A stretch of 14,581 bases of DNA from CAYMUC01 sp964393535 (GCA_964393535.1 CAYMUC010000079.1:1-14581), one strand, 5' to 3'. Positions 6,002-13,300 are shown, counted from the first letter of the stretch. Program-made: numbers and translations. Notes: generated by a model not told the origin, from the sequence alone.

Positions 6002-7312
6002 ATGCCCGCCACGGAACTCGACCAGATCGTCAACCTGTGCAAGCGCCGGGGGTTCGTGTACCCGTCGGCCGAGATCTACGGCGGGTTTCGCTCCACCTAC
6101 GACTACGGTCCATTGGGTTCGCTCATGCTGCGCAACGTGAAAGATGCCTGGGTGCGGGCGATGGTGCAGGAGCGTGATGACGTCGTCCTCATCGACGCTG
6201 CGATCTTGGGTCCGCCGCAGGTCTGGGAGGCCTCGGGGCACTTGGCGAACTTCTCCGACCCACTCGTCGACTGCACCAAGTGCAAGCAGCGATTCCGCCT
6301 CGACAAGTTGGAGGATCCAGAACTCTGCCCGAGTTGCGGCACACGTGGGTCGTTCACCGAGGCTCGCCAGTTCAACCTCATGTTCAAGACACATGCCGGT
6401 CCGGTGGAGGACTCGGGTGCGGTGGCGTACCTTCGGCCCGAGACCGCGCAGGGCATGTTCACCAATTTCGCCAACGTGGTTCAGACCAGTCGTAAGAAGC
6501 CCCCATTCGGCATCGCTCAGGTGGGCAAGAGTTTTCGAAACGAGATCACCCCCCAGAACTGGATCTTCCGAACCCGGGAGTTCGAGCAGATGGAGTTGGA
6601 GTTCTTCGTGCCTCCGGCCGAGGGTTCCCGTTGGTACGAGTACTGGTGCAACGAGCGTCTCGACTGGTACCGGCGTCACGGCATCCCCAGCGACATGTTG
6701 CGCCTTCGGGCGCACGACGAGGACGAACTCAGCCACTACTCGACGGGCACCGCTGATGTGGAGTTCTTGTTCCCCTGGGGCTGGGACGAACTCGAAGGTA
6801 TCGCTCAGCGCACCGATTTCGACCTGAAGCAACACTCCGCCCACTCGGGGGAAAAGCTCGACTACTTCGACCAGGCGAACAACGATCGGTACACGCCCTA
6901 CGTCATCGAGCCCGCCGCTGGTGCTACGCGCACCATGGCCGCTTTTCTGCTGGCGGCGTACGACACCGACACGGTGGGCGGGGAAGAGCGCACGGTGCTT
7001 CGCCTGCACCCGCGCCTGGCACCGTACAAGGTTGCGGTGTTGCCCCTGTCCAAGAAGGACACGCTCACGCCGTTGGCCCGAGACGTCTTCCGTTCGCTCG
7101 CCGCTCGCTACATGGTCGACTACGACGACACTCAGTCGATCGGTCGTCGCTATCGCCGACAGGACGAGATCGGCACACCACTGTGCGTCACGGTCGACTT
7201 CGACTCGTTGGAGGACGGGGCCGTGACCATTCGTGATCGAGACTCCACCGAGCAGGTACGAGTGTCGATCGCCGAGTTGACCCACGTCGTGGGTGAGCGC
7301 CTCGGGTTCTGA
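6002..7312 (+). CDS. glyQS: Glycyl-tRNA synthetase, dimeric class II type
   Basis: Charges tRNA-Gly with glycine in the cytoplasm. It is the single-chain alpha2 type, not the alpha/beta type of E. coli. With ATG 6002 it has 436 residues, slightly short for the family. Seen: KRRGFVYPSAEIYGG near the N-terminus, the glycine-enzyme stretch STYDYGPLG, a four-cysteine zinc-ribbon insertion (Cys91, Cys94, Cys109, Cys112; CTKC ... CPSC), RPETAQGMF (about 147-155), motif 2 SFRNEITPQNWIFRTREFEQ (two to three residues from 179), motif 3 GATRTMAAFLL (309-319), and a C-terminal anticodon-binding domain from about 340 (LAPYKVAVLPLSKK). A GTG at 5993 would add three residues; ATG 6002 is preferred because of the upstream TAGCCT. 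It begins 20 bases after recO. Confidence 0.96.
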   Translation: MPATELDQIVNLCKRRGFVYPSAEIYGGFRSTYDYGPLGSLMLRNVKDAWVRAMVQERDDVVLIDAAILGPPQVWEASGHLANFSDPLVDCTKCKQRFRLDKLEDPELCPSCGTRGSFTEARQFNLMFKTHAGPVEDSGAVAYLRPETAQGMFTNFANVVQTSRKKPPFGIAQVGKSFRNEITPQNWIFRTREFEQMELEFFVPPAEGSRWYEYWCNERLDWYRRHGIPSDMLRLRAHDEDELSHYSTGTADVEFLFPWGWDELEGIAQRTDFDLKQHSAHSGEKLDYFDQANNDRYTPYVIEPAAGATRTMAAFLLAAYDTDTVGGEERTVLRLHPRLAPYKVAVLPLSKKDTLTPLARDVFRSLAARYMVDYDDTQSIGRRYRRQDEIGTPLCVTVDFDSLEDGAVTIRDRDSTEQVRVSIAELTHVVGERLGF

Positions 7313-7338
7313 CGGCTAGGCCGGTCTGGGTCGGCTGC

Positions 7339-7344
7339 TACGGT
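7339..7344 (+). promoter_or_regulatory. Candidate -10 element (TACGGT) for the ABM-domain gene
   Basis: TACGGT ends eight bases before ATG 7353, in the 40-base gap after the glycyl-tRNA synthetase stop. It may drive the ABM-domain gene and trpC together. No clear -35. Confidence 0.5.
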
Positions 7345-7352
7345 GCGAGGCC

Positions 7353-7658
7353 ATGTCGCAGATCTCCGTCATCGCCAAGGTTCCCGCAGCCCCGGGCAAG
7401 CGTGCCGAGTTGGCCGCCGCACTTCAGGTAGCCCTCGACACGGCTGCCGGAGAACAAGGCACTCGGTACTACATCCTGCACACGGACGACAACGACCCCG
7501 ACATGCTGTGGATGTACGAGATGTACGAGTCTAAGGCCGATCTCGACTCTCATATGGGCTCCGACGCGTTCAAGGCATTGGGCGGGGCCATTGGGCCGTT
7601 CCTCGGTGGTCGCCCAGAGTTGATCTTTACCAAGCCCATCGGCGGCAAGGGATTCTGA
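7353..7658 (+). CDS. Antibiotic biosynthesis monooxygenase (ABM) domain protein
   Basis: A 101-residue single-domain protein of the dimeric alpha-beta barrel ABM/YgiN type. Seen: the strand ISVIAKVPAAPGKRAELAAAL (start of the fold, residues 4-24), then GTRYYILHTDDNDPDMLWMYEMYESKADL, where the alternating strand and the WMYEMYESKADLDSHM stretch match the ExxxxxxxxWxxxExYxxxxAxxxH pattern of this family. His67 (SHMGSDAF) is the family's usual histidine. Members range from quinol monooxygenases to heme-degrading enzymes, and many have no known substrate, so no reaction is claimed. It lies 21 bases before trpC and is likely co-transcribed with it; a link to tryptophan metabolism is not shown. Confidence 0.8.
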   Translation: MSQISVIAKVPAAPGKRAELAAALQVALDTAAGEQGTRYYILHTDDNDPDMLWMYEMYESKADLDSHMGSDAFKALGGAIGPFLGGRPELIFTKPIGGKGF

Positions 7659-7679
7659 CCGCTCGCCGGCCTGCCATTC

Positions 7680-8465
7680 GTGGCCACGTATCTCGATCGG
7701 ATCCTCGCCCGTCACCGTGAGGTGGCTGCCAGCGACCGACGTCACCTCGGTGAACTGATTGCCGCTACCCGAAGCCTCGAGCCGTGTCGCGGCTTTGCGT
7801 CAGCCCTCGAGAAGGTGTCGGTGCAGGGCACGTTGGGGGTCATCGCCGAAGTCAAACGTCGGTCCCCGTCGAAGGGTCCACTGGCCGAGGAGGTGGACCC
7901 AGCGGCGATCGCCTGCGCGTACGTCGAAGGTGGGGCGACATGCTTGTCGGTGCTCACCGACGTGGAGTTCTTCGGTGGGTCGCCCGAGGATCTGGCTACC
8001 GCCCGGGCGGCGGTGACGTTGCCGGTGCTGCGCAAGGACTTCACCGTCGACGAGCGCGACGTGGCAGACGCTCGCTTGATGGGTGCCGATGCCGTACTTC
8101 TGATCGCGGCCGCGTTGGACCCGGGTGAACTGGCCCACCTGCACGCATGTGCCGTGGATATCGGCCTCGACGTTCTGGTCGAGATCCACGACGAGGCCGA
8201 GTTGGCCGTGGCCATGGATGCTGGTGCCACGATGGTCGGTGTGAATCAGCGCGACCTGGTGACCTTCGCCGTCGACCACGACCGTGCCCGTCGTATGGGC
8301 TCACTCATTCCCGAGGGCGTGGTTCGCATCGCCGAGTCGGGGGTGAGGGGACCCGACGATGCAGCCCGCCTGCGAGAGGCTGGTTACCACGCAGTGCTGG
8401 TGGGGGAGACCCTGATGCGGGCACCTGACCGGGCCGCCGCCGTGGCGGCCTTGCGCAGGGCCTAA
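7680..8465 (+). CDS. trpC: Indole-3-glycerol phosphate synthase
   Basis: Closes the indole ring by converting carboxyphenylamino-deoxyribulose phosphate to indole-3-glycerol phosphate in tryptophan synthesis. The 261 residues form one TIM barrel. Seen: IAEVKRRSPSKG (55-66) with Glu57 and Lys59, SVLTDVEFFGGS (90-101), LRKDF (117-121) with the catalytic Lys119, VEIHDE (167-172) with Glu168, GVNQRDL (187-193) with Asn189, and IAESGV (217-222) with Glu219 and Ser220. Start is GTG 7680, giving the usual ATYLDRIL N-terminus; neither a Shine-Dalgarno nor a TAnnnT hexamer is seen in front, so it probably depends on read-through from the ABM-domain gene. Its stop overlaps the stop of the opposing HNH gene by four bases. 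Confidence 0.96.
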   Translation: MATYLDRILARHREVAASDRRHLGELIAATRSLEPCRGFASALEKVSVQGTLGVIAEVKRRSPSKGPLAEEVDPAAIACAYVEGGATCLSVLTDVEFFGGSPEDLATARAAVTLPVLRKDFTVDERDVADARLMGADAVLLIAAALDPGELAHLHACAVDIGLDVLVEIHDEAELAVAMDAGATMVGVNQRDLVTFAVDHDRARRMGSLIPEGVVRIAESGVRGPDDAARLREAGYHAVLVGETLMRAPDRAAAVAALRRA

Positions 8466-9688
8466 CCGCCTCTCCCTGGGGGTCCGGTGCTGAGCACCTT
8501 GCCATCGGGCCTGGTGATTGTGAGCTCACGGTGTGGGCCGAGTGCCAGGTGCCAGCCTTGCTGGTGAATGGCGGTGTGGTGGTCGTTGCACAGGGGCAGA
8601 AGGTTCCACAGATCGGTGGGGCCACCATGTCTCCACCAGTGGACATGGTGGAGTCGGCACCACCGGTAGTCGACGGTGCACCCCGGTACAGCACAGGTGG
8701 CGTACAACGCGTGGAGAGCACGGCGTTGGGCCCGACTAGCGATGCGGGTGGTGCGACCCAGATCGAGGCGTCCCGGCGCTGAGACCACCTCACCGTTCTC
8801 GGTGACGACGGTGAACACTCGGGCGGTGCCGCGCCTGATCAGGTCAGCGACAAAGTGCGCTGAGACCGGGCAGTCGAGACCGGAGTCGACCTGGCCCGCT
8901 GGGGACGTGACCACGATGGTCACCTCTGCCTGCGTTCGCGACCCTCCGCCGCTGGGCCCGCCACCGAGGGCTGCAGCGAAGATGTCGGCCAAGGCGTGCG
9001 CACGAAGCCAGTTGGTCTTGGCTCGAGGATCGCTGGGACACAACTCGGGTGTCTTCTCGGCGAAGCGTGCTCGCAGTGCCGCATCGAGTTGCTGCTTGAT
9101 GATGGTTGCAAGTTGAGGGTCGAGGCGGCCATTGATGCACCACATGCCGGTGTCTTTGTCGAACCACACCTGGAGAGAGGTGGCGCGCATTTGGCGCTCG
9201 AGCAGAGCTTGACCAGCGTCACGCCGCATTCGGTCCACCAGAACTCGCAGGCGAGCACGGTAGAGATCTGGATTCACGCCGAGGGCTTGTTCGATGAGGT
9301 GGCGGCCCATGGTGGCCAGCAACGCCTGTTCGTCTGGCTCCAGCATGGACATGGCGGCAGCGATGACGTCGACATGCTCGGGGGTGATATCACCGAGGTC
9401 GAGGGCGTCTTGCGCCTCGGGAATTGCCCCAGTCGTGTCGGCCCGCACATCGTCGCGGCTGCCAGACGATTGCGATGAGGTGGACGCCTCGTCGGCATCA
9501 GCCTTGCCTGCAGTAGGGGATGGTGACGTCTCTTTGACACGCCGACGAAGGGCTGAAGTACGGCCGGCCACCCAGGACTGGACTCGCTGAGCAGTGGCCA
9601 ACGCTTCGAGCGCAGCGTCGTTCGAGAGTGCCCCGACCTCGAGCGCGACCAGTCGTTCCACGTGATGGAGAACCCCGGAGCGATCCAT
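8462..9688 (-). CDS. DUF222 / HNH endonuclease domain protein (13E12-repeat type)
   Basis: A 408-residue protein with the two-part plan common in actinobacteria: an N-terminal helical DUF222-type region (to about 300) and a C-terminal HNH nuclease domain. Seen: LHALYATCAVPGC (325-337), then CRLHHVHWWRHGGPTD, NLLPLCNDHHTAIH (362-375), which give the two cysteine pairs around the His-His, Asn and His of HNH nucleases. Between them a Ser/Ala/Asp-rich linker (about 50-85: TSPSP ... STSSQSSGS) looks disordered. Such genes are often multicopy and mobile-like; cellular role unknown. ATG 9688 is chosen because TACACT sits seven bases upstream, although the frame is open to 9757. The gene runs against the trp genes, separates trpC from trpF, and its stop overlaps the trpC stop. 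Confidence 0.87.
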   Translation of the reverse strand: MDRSGVLHHVERLVALEVGALSNDAALEALATAQRVQSWVAGRTSALRRRVKETSPSPTAGKADADEASTSSQSSGSRDDVRADTTGAIPEAQDALDLGDITPEHVDVIAAAMSMLEPDEQALLATMGRHLIEQALGVNPDLYRARLRVLVDRMRRDAGQALLERQMRATSLQVWFDKDTGMWCINGRLDPQLATIIKQQLDAALRARFAEKTPELCPSDPRAKTNWLRAHALADIFAAALGGGPSGGGSRTQAEVTIVVTSPAGQVDSGLDCPVSAHFVADLIRRGTARVFTVVTENGEVVSAPGRLDLGRTTRIASRAQRRALHALYATCAVPGCTVDYRWCRLHHVHWWRHGGPTDLWNLLPLCNDHHTAIHQQGWHLALGPHRELTITRPDGKVLSTGPPGRGG

Positions 9689-9695
9689 GCGAACA

Positions 9696-9701
9696 AGTGT
9701 A
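9696..9701 (-). promoter_or_regulatory. Candidate -10 element (TACACT) for the HNH gene
   Basis: On the minus strand TACACT ends seven bases before ATG 9688. It supports this start and an independent promoter for the HNH gene. It overlaps a plus-strand TACGGT at 9700-9705. Confidence 0.5.
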
Positions 9702-9748
9702 CGGTGGGGGTGTTGCAGTGATTCCCCGAACCCGGCACCGCAGCGAAG

Positions 9749-9754
9749 TACGGT
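9749..9754 (+). promoter_or_regulatory. Candidate -10 element (TACGGT) for trpF
   Basis: TACGGT ends eight bases before ATG 9763, which gives trpF and the genes after it a promoter separate from trpC. A second GTACGGT stands 49 bases upstream (9699-9705). No clear -35. Confidence 0.5.
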
Positions 9755-9762
9755 CACCGGTG

Positions 9763-10419
9763 ATGTTCGTGAAGATCTGTGGGATCACCAGCGAGGACGA
9801 CGCGTTGTTCGCCGTGGCCATGGGGGCCGACGCCGTGGGATTCGTGTTCGCGCCGAGTCCACGACAGATCGCGCCACAGCGGGTCTACGACATCACGCGC
9901 CGCCTGCCGCCGGAGATTTTGACCGTCGGGGTCTTTCGAGACGAACTCCCGGAACGAGTCGTGGACCTGGTGCAACGCTCGGGCGTGAAGGCGGCGCAAC
10001 TGCACGGTCGGGAGACTCCCGCCCAAGTGGCTCAGGTGGCACGGGCGGTGCGCTGGGTCATCAAGGCCTATCCGGCTGGACATCCCCAGGTCCGCGAGGC
10101 CCGCAGTCTTGCGACCGACCTCATCCTTCTGGACGCTCCGACGCCGGGCTCGGGCACCATGTTCGACTGGTCATTGGTGGCCGATGTCCCTAGCGGCGTG
10201 CGACTGATCCTTGCTGGGGGCCTCGACCCCGACAACGTTGCAGCGGCGGTCGAGCGGACGAGGCCATGGGGTGTGGACGTGTCGAGCGGCGTCGAGCGTG
10301 AGCCGGGGCGTAAGGACGCCATGAAGGTGAAGAAATTCATCGAAGCCGCACGCGCGGCTGCTCCTGCCCCCTACCGTGGTCCTGACGAGATGCCCTACGA
10401 CTGGGCGGACGACGAGTGA
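9763..10419 (+). CDS. trpF: Phosphoribosylanthranilate isomerase
   Basis: Carries out the Amadori isomerisation of phosphoribosylanthranilate in tryptophan synthesis. With ATG 9763 it has 218 residues. Seen: FVKICGITSEDDA (2-14) with catalytic Cys6, GADAVGFVFAPSPRQI (21-36), VGVF (55-58), QLHG (79-82), the catalytic Asp124 in LLDAPTPGSGTMFDW, LAGGLDPDNV (150-159), GVDVSSGVE (170-178) and PGRKD (181-185). The barrel should end around residue 198 (FIEAARAA); a tail of about 18 residues, PYRGPDEMPYDWADDE, follows and is unusual. The frame is open back to 9628, but that would run over the HNH start; ATG 9763 with TACGGT eight bases before it is preferred. trpB starts 18 bases downstream. Confidence 0.95.
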   Translation: MFVKICGITSEDDALFAVAMGADAVGFVFAPSPRQIAPQRVYDITRRLPPEILTVGVFRDELPERVVDLVQRSGVKAAQLHGRETPAQVAQVARAVRWVIKAYPAGHPQVREARSLATDLILLDAPTPGSGTMFDWSLVADVPSGVRLILAGGLDPDNVAAAVERTRPWGVDVSSGVEREPGRKDAMKVKKFIEAARAAAPAPYRGPDEMPYDWADDE

Positions 10420-10422
10420 CGC

Positions 10423-10427
10423 GAGGA
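10423..10427 (+). promoter_or_regulatory. Ribosome-binding site (GAGGA) for trpB
   Basis: GAGGA lies ten bases before GTG 10438 in the short trpF-trpB gap. It supports the GTG start over the out-of-frame ATG at 10430. Confidence 0.45.
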
Positions 10428-10437
10428 CAATGCACAG

Positions 10438-11628
10438 GTGACGATCACCGCTGAACCCAGTTCCCCGACCCCCCGACTGGTCGAACCCGGTGCAGACGGC
10501 CGATTCGGCGACTTCGGAGGTCGGTTCGTGCCCGAAACCCTGGTTCCTGCTTGTCAGGAACTGGAGGTGGCGTTCCGTGAGGCCTGGGCGGACGACACGT
10601 TCCACGCCGAGTTGTCGGCAGTGCTGCGCGACTACGCCGGTCGCCCGTCGATCATCACCGAGTGCCACAACCTGAGCCGCAGTCTCGGCGTCCGTGTCCT
10701 GCTGAAGCGCGAGGATCTGAACCACACCGGGTCTCACAAGATCAACAATGTTCTTGGTCAGGCACTCCTGACCAAGCGCATGGGAAAGCAGCGCATCGTG
10801 GCGGAGACCGGGGCCGGCCAGCACGGCGTGGCCAGTGCCACTGCGGCGGCACTGTTCGGCTTGGAGTGCGTGGTGTTCATGGGTGCCGTCGACGTGGAGC
10901 GACAGCAGTTGAACGTGTTCCGCATGAAGTTGCTGGGCGCCGAGGTGCGGCCGGTCACTTCGGGTAGCCGCACCCTGAAGGACGCGGTGAACGACGCCAT
11001 GCGTGAATGGGTGGCGTCGGTGGAGAGCACGCACTATCTGCTGGGTTCGGTCATGGGACCGCACCCGTATCCGTGGATGGTGCGGCAGTTCCACTCGATC
11101 ATCGGCTGTGAGGCCCGCGCCCAGTGCAACGAGTTACTCGATGGCGCTCACCCTGATCTGGTCGTGGCGTGTGTCGGCGGTGGATCCAACGCCATCGGCA
11201 TCTTCTCAGGCTTCGTCGACACCTCGGCCCGACTCGTGGGCGTCGAGCCCGCCGGTGGAGCGGCAGTGGGCCGCGGTGTGCCGGGTGTGGTGCATGGCAT
11301 GAAGAGTTACCTCATGCAGGACGAATACGGCCAAGTCCAGGAAGCCCACTCGATTTCGGCCGGTCTCGATTACCCGGGCGTCGGACCCGAGCACTCGTAC
11401 CTTTCGTCGATCGGCCGGGCCGAGTACCCCAGCGTCACCGATGCCGAGGTCATCGACGCGTTCCAGGTGCTTTCACGCACTGAGGGCATCATTCCGGCTC
11501 TCGAGCCCGCACATGCCATCGCCTGGGTGATCCGCGAGGCTCCACGCATGCAGGGTGCGACCGTGCTCATCAACCTGTCGGGTCGTGGCGACAAGGACGT
11601 CGGTCAGATGATGGGCATCCTCGGCTGA
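10438..11628 (+). CDS. trpB: Tryptophan synthase beta subunit
   Basis: The PLP-dependent subunit that joins indole and serine to give tryptophan; it works as an alpha2-beta2 complex with TrpA. 396 residues, normal length. Seen: GRFGDFGGRFVPETL (21-35), KREDLNHTGSHKINN (90-104) with the PLP lysine Lys101, AETGAGQHG (122-130) with the catalytic Glu123, GPHPYPWMVRQFHSIIG (207-223), the PLP-phosphate loop GGGSNA (247-252) and a C-terminal LINLSGRGDKDV. The presence of these typical TrpB1 motifs, with trpA directly following, argues for the standard complex-forming type. Start is GTG 10438. The stop TGA shares one base with the trpA ATG (TGATG). Confidence 0.97.
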   Translation: MTITAEPSSPTPRLVEPGADGRFGDFGGRFVPETLVPACQELEVAFREAWADDTFHAELSAVLRDYAGRPSIITECHNLSRSLGVRVLLKREDLNHTGSHKINNVLGQALLTKRMGKQRIVAETGAGQHGVASATAAALFGLECVVFMGAVDVERQQLNVFRMKLLGAEVRPVTSGSRTLKDAVNDAMREWVASVESTHYLLGSVMGPHPYPWMVRQFHSIIGCEARAQCNELLDGAHPDLVVACVGGGSNAIGIFSGFVDTSARLVGVEPAGGAAVGRGVPGVVHGMKSYLMQDEYGQVQEAHSISAGLDYPGVGPEHSYLSSIGRAEYPSVTDAEVIDAFQVLSRTEGIIPALEPAHAIAWVIREAPRMQGATVLINLSGRGDKDVGQMMGILG

Positions 11629-12413
11629 TGCCCGGGCCACTCGAGACGCATCTCCGCGCACGCAGGGATGCCGGCCACAAGTTGGTGGTGCCCTATATCA
11701 CCGGGGGATACCCCGAATGGATGGACGCTGTTCGCTCTGCGGTCGCACACGGCGCCGACGCGGTCGAAGTGGGAATCCCGTTCTCCGACCCCGTGATGGA
11801 TGGTCCCGTGCTCGAGCACGCTGCTCAGAAGGCCCTGGAACTCGGCACCACGCCGCCGTCGGTGTTCGACGGGATTCGGCAGTTGGAGGTGGGTGTCCCC
11901 ATCGCCGTGATGTGTTACTACAACACGGTCTTCCACGCCGGGCACGAGCGCTTCGCACAGCAGGCGGCCGCCTCGGGAGTAGCCGGTGTCATCGTGCCCG
12001 ATCTACCCCTGGAGGAGTCCGGACCCTGGTGCGAGGCCGCCGACGCCGCCGGGGTGGACACGGTGATGTTGGCGGCCCCGACCGCACCCGACGAAAGGCT
12101 TCCGCGCATCGTCGCCAGGGCTCGCGGGTTTGTGTACTCGGTCGGCCTCTTAGGCGTCACCGGAGAGCGGGATCGTTTGGCGAGCAGTGCTCTGTCACTG
12201 GTTCGTCGGCTGAAGCCGTTGACCGATGTCCCTGTACTGGTGGGCGTGGGCGTGTCGAATGCCGCCCAGGCCGCCGAGGTGTGCTCCGTGGCCGATGGTG
12301 CTGTGCAGGGGGCGTCGGTGATGCGTCGCATGATCGAAGGCGGTCCCGAGGCCGTGGGCGCGTACGTGGCAGAAATCCGTGAGGCAGTTGACGCGGTTGC
12401 CCCGATACGGTGA
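11628..12413 (+). CDS. trpA: Tryptophan synthase alpha subunit
   Basis: Cleaves indole-3-glycerol phosphate to indole and glyceraldehyde 3-phosphate and passes indole to TrpB. 261 residues, a TIM barrel of usual length. Seen: VPYITGGYPE (21-30), VEVGIPFSDPVMDGP (46-60) with catalytic Glu47 and Asp58 (Glu49 and Asp60 in the well-known enzyme), VPDLPLEES, VYSVGLLGVTGER (phosphate-site and loop 6 region) and VGVGVSNAAQA. ATG 11628 overlaps the trpB stop by one base. The last bases carry both the 4-base overlap option with the next gene (GTGA) and a TACGGT hexamer. Confidence 0.96.
   Translation: MPGPLETHLRARRDAGHKLVVPYITGGYPEWMDAVRSAVAHGADAVEVGIPFSDPVMDGPVLEHAAQKALELGTTPPSVFDGIRQLEVGVPIAVMCYYNTVFHAGHERFAQQAAASGVAGVIVPDLPLEESGPWCEAADAAGVDTVMLAAPTAPDERLPRIVARARGFVYSVGLLGVTGERDRLASSALSLVRRLKPLTDVPVLVGVGVSNAAQAAEVCSVADGAVQGASVMRRMIEGGPEAVGAYVAEIREAVDAVAPIR
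12406..12411 (+). promoter_or_regulatory. Candidate -10 element (TACGGT) for the peroxiredoxin gene, inside the end of trpA
   Basis: TACGGT spans the final codons of trpA and ends seven bases before ATG 12419. It would allow the peroxiredoxin and fabZ to be transcribed apart from the trp genes. Confidence 0.45.
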
Positions 12414-12418
12414 GCGTC

Positions 12419-12871
12419 ATGCTCAGTCCTGGAGACACCGCACCTGCGTTCGCCCTCAGTGATCAACACGGAGAGACCACGACCCTTGCCCAGTTCGCCG
12501 GCCGCAAGGTGCTTGTCTTCTTCTATCCACGGGCCGACACCCCAGGGTGCACCACCCAGGCATGCGGTCTGCGCGACGTGGCCGATCGAGTGGGCAGCAC
12601 TGCCATCGTGGGCATCAGCACCGACAGCCCTGCCAAGCAACTCAAGTGGGATACCAAGCACGGCTTGGGCTACCCATTGCTCGCCGATGTCGACCATACC
12701 GTCGCCGAGGCCTACGGGGTGTGGGTGGAGAAGACCATGTACGGCAAGAAGTCCATGGGCACGCTCCGGTCGGCCTTTCTCATCGACGAACAGGGCCGTG
12801 TCGAGTATGCCTGGTACAAGATCAGCCCAGCCGACACGCCCACGAACCTGCTGATGGCACTCGAGTCATGA
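12419..12871 (+). CDS. bcp: Bcp/PrxQ-type thiol peroxidase (peroxiredoxin)
   Basis: Reduces hydrogen peroxide and organic hydroperoxides using thioredoxin. With ATG 12419 it has 150 residues, normal for the family. Seen: LSPGDTAPAFALSDQHGE at the N-terminus, FFYPRADTPGCTTQAC (34-49) with peroxidatic Cys44 and the resolving cysteine five residues on (Cys49), the Bcp-type arrangement, then GISTDSPAKQ, YGVWVEK and TLRSAFLID, whose Arg belongs to the active site. An in-frame GTG at 12410, overlapping the trpA stop, would add three residues; ATG 12419 is favoured by TACGGT seven bases upstream, but both are possible. Its stop overlaps the fabZ start by ATGA. Confidence 0.94.
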   Translation: MLSPGDTAPAFALSDQHGETTTLAQFAGRKVLVFFYPRADTPGCTTQACGLRDVADRVGSTAIVGISTDSPAKQLKWDTKHGLGYPLLADVDHTVAEAYGVWVEKTMYGKKSMGTLRSAFLIDEQGRVEYAWYKISPADTPTNLLMALES

Positions 12872-13296
12872 GCGACTTACCCGAACCGTCGTCGCTGCTG
12901 GCCCACCGAACCCCGTTTCTGTTCGTGGACGAACTGGTCGCACTCGAACCGGGCCAGTCGGCCACCGGGCGCTGGCATCTCACCGGCGATGAGTGGTTCT
13001 TCGCTGGCCACTTTCCCGGTCGCCCCACCCTTCCCGGGGTGTTGATGTGCGAGGCCATCGCCCAAGTGGGCGCGTTGGCGGTGCTGTCCGACGAACGCTT
13101 CGCCGGCAAACTGCCACTGTTCGGCGGCCTCGACGGCGCACGATTCCGCCGCCAGGTCGTTCCCGGCGACACCCTCGAGATGAGCGTGGAGTTGGGTCGC
13201 ATGTCGGCCCGCGCCGGCAAAGGGCATGGACAGGCACGCGTCAATGGCGAAACAGCGTGTGAGTGCGACCTGTTGTTCGTGGTGGTCGACGCCTGA
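12868..13296 (+). CDS. fabZ: 3-hydroxyacyl-ACP dehydratase, FabZ type
   Basis: Dehydrates 3-hydroxyacyl-ACP in the type II fatty acid cycle. 142 residues, single hot-dog fold. Seen: LLAHRTPFLFVDEL (10-23), the catalytic His48 in FFAGHFPGRPTLPGVL (44-59) and the catalytic Glu62 in MCEAIAQ, followed by FGGLDGARFRRQVVPGD, the typical FabZ strand. ATG 12868 overlaps the peroxiredoxin stop (ATGA), so the two are probably coupled. The stop lies four bases from the stop of the convergent fabF gene, with which it shares a pathway although they are on opposite strands. Confidence 0.93.
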   Translation: MSDLPEPSSLLAHRTPFLFVDELVALEPGQSATGRWHLTGDEWFFAGHFPGRPTLPGVLMCEAIAQVGALAVLSDERFAGKLPLFGGLDGARFRRQVVPGDTLEMSVELGRMSARAGKGHGQARVNGETACECDLLFVVVDA

Positions 13297-13300
13297 CGCG

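Noticed and set aside
5474..7285. A 603-codon open frame on the minus strand across recO and the glycyl-tRNA synthetase
   Set aside because: It is antisense to two clearly recognised genes, its translation shows no family motifs, and long antisense open frames are common in high-GC DNA.
7313..7338. GCCG...CGGC short inverted repeat after the glycyl-tRNA synthetase gene as a terminator
   Set aside because: The arms are four bases long and no T tract follows; expected by chance in this composition.
8460..8470. Rho-independent terminator between trpC and the HNH gene, or at the fabZ/fabF junction (13297-13300)
   Set aside because: The genes overlap or nearly touch and no GC stem with a T run is visible at either junction.
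9628..9762. N-terminal extension of trpF to an ATG at 9628
   Set aside because: The extra 45 residues overlap the start of the HNH gene and have no TrpF similarity; MFVKICG at 9763 is the normal TrpF beginning.
12547..12867. Long upstream frame in phase with fabZ
   Set aside because: This part is an alternative frame of the peroxiredoxin gene; fabZ begins at ATG 12868 with a 4-base overlap.
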